Assembly (NCBI RefSeq): GCF_014252335.1
Contig: NZ_CP059218.1
Coordinates: 236,165 to 300,164 of the forward strand
Length of the DNA: 64,000 bases
From: Blattabacterium cuenoti
GTDB lineage: Bacteria > Bacteroidota > Bacteroidia > Flavobacteriales > Blattabacteriaceae
Direction of reading: 5' to 3'
The translations under genes and the position numbers were made by a program. This document shows, in pieces, positions 48,177 through 56,130 of the stretch (position 1 is its first letter; each line of letters begins with the position of its first letter). A model generated the notes under the pieces. That model did not search any database and was not told the origin of the DNA. It saw only the letters and a program-made list of their open reading frames with translations.

Positions 48177-48626
48177 TTAATACGTAACTACTTCAAAATT
48201 AAAATCAATTTCTATTTCTTTATGCAAACGAATAATAGCATGTTGTTTCCCAATGGTTTTTATAATTTTATTTCCAGGAATTCTTATTAGTTTTCTTTCT
48301 ATAGAAATTCCTTTTTTATTTAAAACTTCCATTAAATCTTTATTACTAACTGACCCAAATAATTTTCCCCCTTGTCCTACTTTAGCTTTTACTTGTAATG
48401 TTAATCCTTTTAATTTTTTTTCTATTTCTTTAGATTTTTCAATGATAGATTCTTCTTTTTTAGAACGATGTTTCATAATTTCACTAATATCTTTGACCAT
48501 TCCAGGAAAAGATAAAATTGCATAACCTTTTGGTATTAAATAATTTCTAGCATAACCTGGTTTAACTTCTAATTCATCATATTTAAAACCTAAATTTTCT
48601 ACATCTTTTGTTAGAATAATTTTCAT
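48177..48626 (-). CDS. rplI: 50S ribosomal protein bL9
   Basis: Large-subunit protein at the base of the L1 stalk. The N-terminal domain (MKIILTKDVENLGFKYDELEVKPGYARNYLIPKGYA) is canonical, followed by the long connecting helix and C-terminal domain (KAKVGQGGKLFGSVSNKDL). Length of 149 residues is normal. It is third in the rpsF-rpsR-rplI operon, 5 bp after rpsR. Confidence 0.97.
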   Translation of the reverse strand: MKIILTKDVENLGFKYDELEVKPGYARNYLIPKGYAILSFPGMVKDISEIMKHRSKKEESIIEKSKEIEKKLKGLTLQVKAKVGQGGKLFGSVSNKDLMEVLNKKGISIERKLIRIPGNKIIKTIGKQHAIIRLHKEIEIDFNFEVVTY

Positions 48627-48631
48627 AATAA

Positions 48632-49645
48632 TTATTTTAAATCATCTGTAACGAAAGGTAATAAACCAATTTCTCTACATTTTTTAATAGAAGAATTTAA
48701 TTTTTTTTGATTTTTTTGCAAAGTGCCCGTAATTCTACGAGGTAGAATTTTTCCTTGTGCATTTAAAAATTTAATTAGAAATGAAGAATCTTTATAATCT
48801 ATATATTTAATATTATTTTTTTGAAAAAAACAATATTTTTTTTCTTTTTTGGTTTCTATCTTTAAGGGAGATAAATATCTAAAATTACTTTCTGTTGCTG
48901 TTTCTGATGAGACAGAATCGATTTCTACATTACCAGTTACTACTTTTTTCACTGCTTCTACATGACCACTTTCTACTTGTTTCACTTTTTCTACATTACC
49001 ACTTGCTACTTGTTTCACTTCTTCTACATGACCACTTTCTACTTGTTTCACTTTTTCTACATTACCACTTGCTACTTGTTTCACTTCTTCTACATGACCA
49101 CTTTCTACTTTTTTAACTGCTTCTACATTACCAGTTACTACTTTTTTCACTGCTTCTACATCACCACTGTCTACTTGTTTCACTTCTTCTACATTACCAC
49201 TTTCTACTTGTTTCACTTCTTCTACATGACCACTGTCTACTTGTTTCACTTCTTCTACATGACCACTTTCTACTTTTTTCACTGTTTCTACTACATTACC
49301 AGTTACTACTTTTTTCACTGCTTCTACATTACTACTTTTTACTTGTTTCACTGTTTCTACATTACCAGTTTTTATTTTTTTCACTTCTTCTACATTACCA
49401 CTTTCTACTTGTTTCACTTCTTCTACATGACCACTGTCTACTTGTTTCACTTCTTCTACATGACCACTTTCTACTTTTTTCACTGTTTCTACATTACCAG
49501 TTACTACTTTTTTCACTGCTTCTACATTACTACTTTTTACTTGTTTCACTTTTTCTACATTACCACTTGCTACTTGTTTCACTTCTTCTACATGACCACT
49601 TTTATTTATTTTTTTTTTTTGTTTTTTATTTTTATCTACAATCAT
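48632..49645 (-). CDS. rpsR: 30S ribosomal protein bS18 with a giant N-terminal 11-residue-repeat extension
   Basis: The last 82 residues (from RYLSPLKIETKKEKKYCFF to GLLPFVTDDLK, 48880-48632) are a normal flavobacterial-type bS18, which binds bS6 on the 30S platform. In front of it are about 255 extra residues: a basic leader (IVDKNKKQKKKINK), then twenty 11-residue units of pattern S/T-G-x-V-E-x-V-K-x-V-x plus a partial unit, then a short linker. The whole is 337 residues, where the family has about 75-100. The frame is unbroken and no ATG lies between repeats and core. I use the ATG at 49645, which overlaps the rpsF TGA; a GTG precedes it. A 12-A run sits in the leader. What the extension does is unknown. 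Confidence 0.95.
   Translation of the reverse strand: MIVDKNKKQKKKINKSGHVEEVKQVASGNVEKVKQVKSSNVEAVKKVVTGNVETVKKVESGHVEEVKQVDSGHVEEVKQVESGNVEEVKKIKTGNVETVKQVKSSNVEAVKKVVTGNVVETVKKVESGHVEEVKQVDSGHVEEVKQVESGNVEEVKQVDSGDVEAVKKVVTGNVEAVKKVESGHVEEVKQVASGNVEKVKQVESGHVEEVKQVASGNVEKVKQVESGHVEAVKKVVTGNVEIDSVSSETATESNFRYLSPLKIETKKEKKYCFFQKNNIKYIDYKDSSFLIKFLNAQGKILPRRITGTLQKNQKKLNSSIKKCREIGLLPFVTDDLK
48923..49600. repeat. 33-bp tandem repeat array in rpsR (20 units plus a partial)
   Basis: Twenty near-identical 33-bp units and a 15-bp remnant encode the bS18 extension on the minus strand. One unit (around 49281-49300) has one extra codon, giving VVE instead of VE. Larger blocks repeat too: units 3-7 (49370-49534) correspond to units 9-13 (49169-49336), and the unit pair at positions 1-2 recurs at 16-17 and 18-19. 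The array is visibly richer in G and C than its surroundings. Confidence 0.97.
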
Positions 49646-49998
49646 CACTTTTTAATTTTATTTCTTCTTGTTTTGGCATATTCAATACCATATTTATTGA
49701 GTTTAACAGTAAGAAAACGTAAAATACGTTCATCTTGTCTTAATTTTAATTCTAAACTAGAAATTAAATTAGGATAAAACAAAAATTCAAATAAATGATA
49801 ACAACCACTTTGTTTTTTTTTAATTGGATAAGCTAATTTTTTCAATCCCCAATGTTCCTGATAAACTATCTGTCCATCTTTTTGTATCATATAATCCTCG
49901 TATTCTTTTACCGTTTGTTTTGCTTGTTCATCAGAAAGAATAGGGGTAATGATTAGAACACTTTCATAATGTGTATGTGTAAGCATTGAATTATACAT
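49645..49998 (-). CDS. rpsF: 30S ribosomal protein bS6
   Basis: Small-subunit platform protein that pairs with bS18. HYESVLIITPILSDEQ, WGLKKLAYPIKKKQSGCYHLFEF and the C-terminal RFLTVKLNKY are characteristic. Length is 117 residues from the first ATG; the ATG at 49986 (MLTHTHYES) is also plausible. It is first in the rpsF-rpsR-rplI operon and its TGA overlaps the rpsR ATG. The bS6 itself shows no matching expansion. Confidence 0.96.
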   Translation of the reverse strand: MYNSMLTHTHYESVLIITPILSDEQAKQTVKEYEDYMIQKDGQIVYQEHWGLKKLAYPIKKKQSGCYHLFEFLFYPNLISSLELKLRQDERILRFLTVKLNKYGIEYAKTRRNKIKK

Positions 49999-50008
49999 TT
50001 AAAAAACA

Positions 50009-50039
50009 TAAATCTATATTTTTATGGTTTATTGTCAAA
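50009..50039 (-). promoter_or_regulatory. Possible promoter of the rpsF-rpsR-rplI operon
   Basis: Reading the minus strand, TTTG (50039-50036), a 19-base spacer and TAGATTTA (50016-50009) resemble the Bacteroidota TTTG / TAnnTTTG promoter with one mismatch. The start would fall a few bases before rpsF, favouring the ATG at 49986. AT-rich background makes chance matches likely. Confidence 0.33.
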
Positions 50040-50046
50040 ACAAATA

Positions 50047-51591
50047 TCAAAGTTTTTTCATAATTTGTTTGATTAATTTATTTATCCTTCGTATGCTAGA
50101 TGCTTTTCCTAATATGTCTAAAATAATCAAAAGATTCACACCAGTTAGTTTGCCTACTAAAGCAAAACGAAGTAATTCCATAATTTTACGTTTTACTTTT
50201 ATTTGTTCATAAAAAATATTTTTCAAGTTGTCCAAATTAAACAAAGAAATATTGTATAATAATTTTTTTACATATTCTAACAAATCTAAATTTTGTACAT
50301 TACAAATTTTTTTAAAAAAATCATCTTCATATGAAGATGGATCCATAAAAAAGTAAAAAGTGTGTTTCCATATATCATGAATAAAATAAAGTCTATCAAT
50401 GACAAGATGTATAATCTTTACAAGATAGGCTCTATTATTATATTTATTATATTGTTGTATTGAACGCTTTGTCAGTTCATTTTGAAGAACAAACATGATA
50501 TTATCTATTATATTTTCTGTTTTTGTTAAGTATTGTTTATTCAACCATTTTAACTTTTTAAAATTGAAAACAATTCCTGATTTTGATACTTGTTCTAAAG
50601 AAAATAAATGAATTAATTCTTGTTTTGAAAAAATTTCTTTTTTACCTACCCCTACAGGATTCCATCCCAATAAAGCTAACATATTGATAATAGATTCTGG
50701 AAAATATCCTAATTCTCGATACCCTTTGATTGTAGTATTATTTTTTTTCCATTGCAAAGGATAAATTGGATAATCTAAACTCATGTTTCTTTTACTGATT
50801 TTGCCTAGTCCATCATTTTTTAATATCAAAGGTAAATGTGCGAATTTAGGATTTGACCATCCAAATGCTCTATATAACAATAAATGAAATGGCATAGATG
50901 GCAACCACTCATCACCTCTAATAACATGAGTAATTTTCATTAAATAATCATCAATTGTACTTGCCAAATGATAAGTAGGATACCCATTGGATTTTAATAA
51001 AATTTTGTCATCTAAATCATCGGTATTTATTTCTATATTGCCACGAATCAAATCATATATTTTTAATTTTTTACCTGGTTGTATTTTGAATCTAATCACA
51101 TAAGGTATACCAGAATTAATTTTTATTTTCAATTTTTGTTTATTCATATACAATGAATTATTTAAATTCATTCTAATACTAGAATTATAAGAAAAAGTTA
51201 ATCCAATATTCTTATATTCTTTTCTTTTTTCATTGAGTTCTTTATCTGTATCAAAAGCATAATATGCATTATCTTGATCTAATAATTTATTCAGATAAAA
51301 ACGATAAATATCTAAACGTTTAGATTGATAATAAGGAACATAAGGGCCACCATATCCAACCCCCTCATCAGGCTCTATTTTACACCATTTCAATGATTCT
51401 AAAATATAAGATACCGAATTAGGAACCAATCTTTGTCTATCAGTATCTTCTATTCTAAGAATAAATTTTCCTCTATGTTTCTTAGCAAAAAGATAATTAT
51501 ATAATGCTGTTCTAAGTCCGCCTAAATGTAAAGGTCCAGTAGGACTAGGGGCAAAACGGACTCTAACTATATCATTTATTATATCTAACAC
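50047..51591 (-). CDS. gltX: Glutamyl-tRNA synthetase
   Basis: Class I synthetase charging tRNA-Glu. The HIGH-type motif lies in RFAPSPTGPLHLGGLRTALYNYL near residue 12, and the KMSKS-type motif is GKISKRN near residue 258. The C-terminal helical anticodon-binding domain follows. Length is 514 residues. Whether it also mischarges tRNA-Gln for amidation cannot be read here; no glnS or gat genes lie in this window. Confidence 0.95.
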   Translation of the reverse strand: MLDIINDIVRVRFAPSPTGPLHLGGLRTALYNYLFAKKHRGKFILRIEDTDRQRLVPNSVSYILESLKWCKIEPDEGVGYGGPYVPYYQSKRLDIYRFYLNKLLDQDNAYYAFDTDKELNEKRKEYKNIGLTFSYNSSIRMNLNNSLYMNKQKLKIKINSGIPYVIRFKIQPGKKLKIYDLIRGNIEINTDDLDDKILLKSNGYPTYHLASTIDDYLMKITHVIRGDEWLPSMPFHLLLYRAFGWSNPKFAHLPLILKNDGLGKISKRNMSLDYPIYPLQWKKNNTTIKGYRELGYFPESIINMLALLGWNPVGVGKKEIFSKQELIHLFSLEQVSKSGIVFNFKKLKWLNKQYLTKTENIIDNIMFVLQNELTKRSIQQYNKYNNRAYLVKIIHLVIDRLYFIHDIWKHTFYFFMDPSSYEDDFFKKICNVQNLDLLEYVKKLLYNISLFNLDNLKNIFYEQIKVKRKIMELLRFALVGKLTGVNLLIILDILGKASSIRRINKLIKQIMKKL

Positions 51592-51610
51592 AATTATAAA
51601 TATTTATATA

Positions 51611-53023
51611 TTATTTTCCAATGCAAAATTTAGAAAAAATATTGCTCAAAACTTCTTCATTGGTAATTTCTCCGGTAATTTGTCCTAAAAAACGAAAAGA
51701 TTCTCTTATATGTAGAGAAATTAAATCTATTGAAATATTATTATTTAACGCTAACGCATTATAAGCAATCGAAATCTCTTCTAATGTTTTTTTCAACGCT
51801 TCATAATGTCTATTATTTGTTACAATAATTCTTTTTTTCGCAAATTGATCAAAAAAAAATTTACTTAAAACATCTAACATTTTATTGATTCCTTGATTAT
51901 TTTTGGATGATATATCAAATATTCTATTAACTGATGAGTGTAAATTACAAAAATCTTTAAAAGAAGATATATCTGATTTATTTGCAATAGCAAAAATTTT
52001 TTTCATTGGATATTTTTTATTTAAAGTTTGAATTGTTTGAATAATTTTTTTTTGCTTTTCTATTCCATTATATGCCTCAAAAAGATATAAAATTACATGT
52101 GCATTCTTTATGCTTTTCAGAGTTTTATTAATTCCTAATAATTCTATTGGGTTTGTTGTTTTACGAATTCCTGCTGTATCCACAAAACGAAAGGGAATCC
52201 CTTTCAAAATTACATTACCTTCTAAACTATCTCTAGTAGTACCAGAAACATGTGATACAATAGAACGATTTTCTTGTAAAATTTGATTAAATAAAGTGGA
52301 TTTTCCTACATTAGTATTTCCAATAATGACTACAATAATTCCTGTTTTTATAGCATTTCCTAGCGAAAAAGATTCAATTAAATTGTTTAAAGAAACTTGT
52401 AAATCTTTTAAAATAGACAAAAGTGTTGATTTTTTTAAAGAAGGATTATTCTCTTCAGGAAAATCTAATTCTAATTCCAACAAAGAAGAAAAATTCAATA
52501 ACTTTGTTCTTAACGATTTAATCGATTCTTTCAATGTCCCTTTTATCTGTTGCAAAGATATTTCATTATTCGTTTTATTTTCAGAATAAATAATATCATA
52601 AATGGCTTCTGCTTGTGATAAATCTATTTTTTTATTTAAAAAAGCACGAAATGTAAATTCTCCAGGGTTAGCTAACCTAATCCCTTTTCCTTCTTCTAAA
52701 AATAACTTTATTATATATTCTTGAATATATTGAGATCCATGACAAGATATTTCAATCATATTTTCTCCTGTGTAAGAATAAGGTTCTCTAAATATTGATA
52801 TCAATACTTGATCTATTAATTTTTTATTTTTGTTATCTGAAATATATCCTAAATGAATTGTATGTGTTGACTGATTTTGCAGTTTTTTTCCATGTTTAGC
52901 AGAAATAAAAAAACTATCAACTGTATATATGGATTGTTTTCCAGATAAACGAATTACAGAAATTGCACTTGCCCCCATTGGTGGTGTAGCTAACGCAATA
53001 ATAGTATCATCATTAAATAACAT
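51611..53023 (-). CDS. mnmE: tRNA uridine-34 modification GTPase MnmE
   Basis: With MnmG it adds the aminomethyl group at wobble uridine 34. The N-terminal folate-binding domain (DTIIALATPPMGASAISVIRLSG) is followed by a helical domain interrupted by a G domain: P-loop IGNTNVGKSTLFNQ near residue 234, DTAG, and NKSD. The C terminus ends FCIGK, carrying the conserved catalytic cysteine. Length is 470 residues. It lies 19 bp upstream of gltX on the same strand. Confidence 0.96.
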   Translation of the reverse strand: MLFNDDTIIALATPPMGASAISVIRLSGKQSIYTVDSFFISAKHGKKLQNQSTHTIHLGYISDNKNKKLIDQVLISIFREPYSYTGENMIEISCHGSQYIQEYIIKLFLEEGKGIRLANPGEFTFRAFLNKKIDLSQAEAIYDIIYSENKTNNEISLQQIKGTLKESIKSLRTKLLNFSSLLELELDFPEENNPSLKKSTLLSILKDLQVSLNNLIESFSLGNAIKTGIIVVIIGNTNVGKSTLFNQILQENRSIVSHVSGTTRDSLEGNVILKGIPFRFVDTAGIRKTTNPIELLGINKTLKSIKNAHVILYLFEAYNGIEKQKKIIQTIQTLNKKYPMKKIFAIANKSDISSFKDFCNLHSSVNRIFDISSKNNQGINKMLDVLSKFFFDQFAKKRIIVTNNRHYEALKKTLEEISIAYNALALNNNISIDLISLHIRESFRFLGQITGEITNEEVLSNIFSKFCIGK

Positions 53024-53056
53024 TGTTAAATAAAAATCAGTATTTTATTTTTTTGT

Positions 53057-53944
53057 ATGAATATAAATAAATATTATCAGTTGTTTTGTAAAACTCTTCA
53101 TTCAATATATTCAGAATATAGAGAATTAGAAAATATTTTTTTTTTGTTAACTACTCATGTATTTCAATGTGATAAAATTTCTATTATGTTAAAATTATAT
53201 CATAAAGAAGAAATCGAAGATGTTATATACCATAAACTAATTAGAAAATTATGGGAATTAAAAAAGAATAGACCTATTCAATATGTTATTAATAATTCCT
53301 ATTTTTTTGGAATGAATTTTTTTGTCAATGAAAATGTCTTTATTCCAAGACCAGAAACAGAAGAACTTGTCTATTGGATTATCAAGGATCATCGATATAT
53401 TAGTGATAATAAAAATATACAAATATTTGATTTAGGTACTGGCAGTGGATGTATCGCAATTACATTAAAAAAATTTTTTAAATGTAGTATAGTTCATGCT
53501 TTCGATTTTTCTTATAAAGTTATTTTGATTGCTAAACAAAATTCCTACATGCATAACGAACAAATCATGTTCAGAAAAATAGATATTTTAAAAAATTTAA
53601 TTGACACTTATGTTTATAATAATAAACACAATATTACTATTGTTGTTAGTAATCCACCTTATATAAAATTTTCTGAAAAAAAATCTCTACATCCCAATAT
53701 TGTTCAATATGAACCTTTTCAAGCATTATTCGTTCCGGATGAAGATACATTTATATTTTATAAAAAAATAATCCTTTGGATTAAAAAACAATTTGATAAT
53801 GAAGTATATTTATACTTTGAAATTAATTCATCAATTGATTTAGAAAATATTATTAATTTTATGAAAAAACACGGAATTTCAAATATTGAAATTCGAAAAG
53901 ATTGTCATGGATTATTAAGAATGATTCGTATCATAATAATCTAA
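53057..53944 (+). CDS. prmC: Peptide chain release factor glutamine N5-methyltransferase
   Basis: Methylates the GGQ glutamine of release factors 1 and 2. An N-terminal helical domain is followed by FIPRPETEELVYWII, the SAM-binding FDLGTGSGCIAITL near residue 127 and the catalytic VSNPPYIKFSEKK near residue 201. Length is 295 residues. It diverges from mnmE with only 33 bp between starts. Confidence 0.94.
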   Translation: MNINKYYQLFCKTLHSIYSEYRELENIFFLLTTHVFQCDKISIMLKLYHKEEIEDVIYHKLIRKLWELKKNRPIQYVINNSYFFGMNFFVNENVFIPRPETEELVYWIIKDHRYISDNKNIQIFDLGTGSGCIAITLKKFFKCSIVHAFDFSYKVILIAKQNSYMHNEQIMFRKIDILKNLIDTYVYNNKHNITIVVSNPPYIKFSEKKSLHPNIVQYEPFQALFVPDEDTFIFYKKIILWIKKQFDNEVYLYFEINSSIDLENIINFMKKHGISNIEIRKDCHGLLRMIRIIII

Positions 53945-54012
53945 TTTAGATATTATAATGTATTATATGTTTATATATTGTTTCTGTGATTTATATCTTA
54001 TCTACTGTATAT

Positions 54013-56040
54013 ATGAATAATGATCATAAAATTAGACAAAAAATATTGAAACTAAGAAAAGAATTATCAATGTATAATTATCAATATTATATATTAAATC
54101 AATCCAAAATATCTGATGAAGAATTTGATAAAAAATTAAAAGAATTATATTTGTTAGAAAGAGATTACCCAGAATTATTTGACACAAAATCTCCTACTTT
54201 AACAGTAGGACATCAATTATCTTCCTATATTTCTACTTTTCATCATAAATATAGAATGTATTCTCTTAAAAAGACTTATTCAAAAAAAGAATTTTTGATT
54301 TGGATACAACGCATAAAAAAAATTATTTTTTATTCTTGTTCTTTAGTTTGTGAACTAAAATACGATGGTGTTTCTATTAATTTAATTTATAAAAATGGAT
54401 TGTTATCTCATGCTTTAACTCGTGGAGATGGAAAACAAGGAGAAAACGTTATAGCCAATGTACGAACTATAAAATCTATACCATTAAAGTTAAAAGGGGG
54501 AAATCATCCTAAATATCTTGAAATACGTGGAGAAATTTTTTTTGAAAAAAAAATATTTTCAGAAATTAATGCAAACAGAATTAAACATGGGTTACGCCCT
54601 TATTATAATCAAAGAAATACAGCAAGTGGTACACTACAAATGAAAGATACAAAAGTAGTTGCTAGTAGACATTTATCTTGTATACCATATTCCGTTATAG
54701 GACAAAACTTACCGTTTAATACACAATATAAATCTTTTAAATATTTAAAATTATGGGGATTTAATGTTCCAAAAATTATTTTTTGTTGCAATACAAATAC
54801 AATAGAAGAAATTTTACATTTCATAGACTATTGGAATAATAAACATCATATATTACCTTATTATACTGATGGAATTGTTATCAAAATAAATGAATATAAA
54901 AATCAATATATTATTGGATCTACCAATAAATATCCTAAATGGGCAATTGCTTATAAATTTAATCCTAACAAATTATCTGAAACTAATTTATTGAATATTA
55001 CTTTTCAAGTAGGACGTACTGGAATTATTACTCCTATTGCTAACGTATATCCAGTTAAAATTTCTGGAACAATAATAAAAAAAGTAGGTCTTTATAATTA
55101 TCGTTTTATACAAAATATGAAAATTCATAATGGAGATTCACTTTTATTAGAAAAAGGAGGTGGAATTATACCAAAATTAAAAAATATTAATATAAACAAA
55201 CGATTAATTAAAACAAATCCTATATGTTTTCCTAAAAATTGTCCATCATGTCAAAGTTTATTAATAAAAAAGAAAGATTTGTATTATTGTACTAATAGGA
55301 TAAACTGTCCAAGTAAAAAACAAAGAGAAATACAACACTTTGTTAGCGAACATGGAATGAATATAAAAGGAATTGGAAAATCAATGATTAAAAAATTATA
55401 CAAAAAAGGATTGTTATGTGAAATAACCGATTTATATAAATTAAATGAAAAAAAAATTATTCAAATTAATGGAGTAAATCAAATATCAGCTCATAAAATC
55501 ATCAACAACATCAATCAATCAATTTACTATTCATCTTTGAAAAGAGTATTATATTCTCTTGGTATTCCCCATGTGGGAGAATATATTTCTGAAAAGTTAA
55601 CTGAACATTTTAGTGATATTAATGCCATAATAAATGCAAATTACAATCATTTGATATCTATTACAGGAATAGGTGACAAAATTGCTAATAGCATACTCAA
55701 TTATTTTTCAATTCATAAAAATAAATTTTTAGTTAAAAAAATAATGGAAAAAGGATTATATATTTCATCAAACAATATCAAAACAACATATTTACCTCTC
55801 AATGGTAAATCTTTTGTATTTACAGGAAAATTATCAAAAATGACTCGTAATCAAGCAAAAAATGTAGTAGAACATTTAGGTGGAAAAGTTTTTAATACTA
55901 TCAATAATAAAGTAAATTTTCTAGTAATTGGAAAAAATTTTGGGCAAAAAGTTGCAAAATCTATAAAAAAAAAAAATATTGAAATTATAAATGAAGATTA
56001 TTTTGAAAAACTAATCGAAAATAAAAAAAAAGAACAATAA
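54013..56040 (+). CDS. ligA: NAD-dependent DNA ligase
   Basis: Seals nicks in replication and repair. The adenylation-domain lysine lies in CELKYDGVSINLIY near residue 116. The OB fold, four-cysteine zinc finger (CPSC..YYCTNRINCPSKKQ), helix-hairpin-helix domain and C-terminal BRCT domain (KSFVFTGKLSKMTRNQAKNVVEHLGGKV) follow in normal order. The frame opens at 53986, but the ATG at 54013 fits the family start. A 12-A run at 55965-55976 lies in the BRCT domain and is in frame. Confidence 0.95.
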   Translation: MNNDHKIRQKILKLRKELSMYNYQYYILNQSKISDEEFDKKLKELYLLERDYPELFDTKSPTLTVGHQLSSYISTFHHKYRMYSLKKTYSKKEFLIWIQRIKKIIFYSCSLVCELKYDGVSINLIYKNGLLSHALTRGDGKQGENVIANVRTIKSIPLKLKGGNHPKYLEIRGEIFFEKKIFSEINANRIKHGLRPYYNQRNTASGTLQMKDTKVVASRHLSCIPYSVIGQNLPFNTQYKSFKYLKLWGFNVPKIIFCCNTNTIEEILHFIDYWNNKHHILPYYTDGIVIKINEYKNQYIIGSTNKYPKWAIAYKFNPNKLSETNLLNITFQVGRTGIITPIANVYPVKISGTIIKKVGLYNYRFIQNMKIHNGDSLLLEKGGGIIPKLKNININKRLIKTNPICFPKNCPSCQSLLIKKKDLYYCTNRINCPSKKQREIQHFVSEHGMNIKGIGKSMIKKLYKKGLLCEITDLYKLNEKKIIQINGVNQISAHKIINNINQSIYYSSLKRVLYSLGIPHVGEYISEKLTEHFSDINAIINANYNHLISITGIGDKIANSILNYFSIHKNKFLVKKIMEKGLYISSNNIKTTYLPLNGKSFVFTGKLSKMTRNQAKNVVEHLGGKVFNTINNKVNFLVIGKNFGQKVAKSIKKKNIEIINEDYFEKLIENKKKEQ

Positions 56041-56130
56041 ACTAATCGTTTTTTTTTTCATATAGAAAACAGTATATTTAGTACTGTTGATTCTTATGCA
56101 TCATCATTTAAGTAAGAAATCTATTTTAGT

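Noticed and set aside
48962-49777. A long open frame (about 270 codons, Phe/Tyr/Thr/His-rich) on the + strand opposite rpsR, plus another in a second frame
   Set aside because: It is the antisense of the 33-bp repeat array. A stop-free unit repeated in phase stays open in several frames. It begins inside the array and has no family resemblance.
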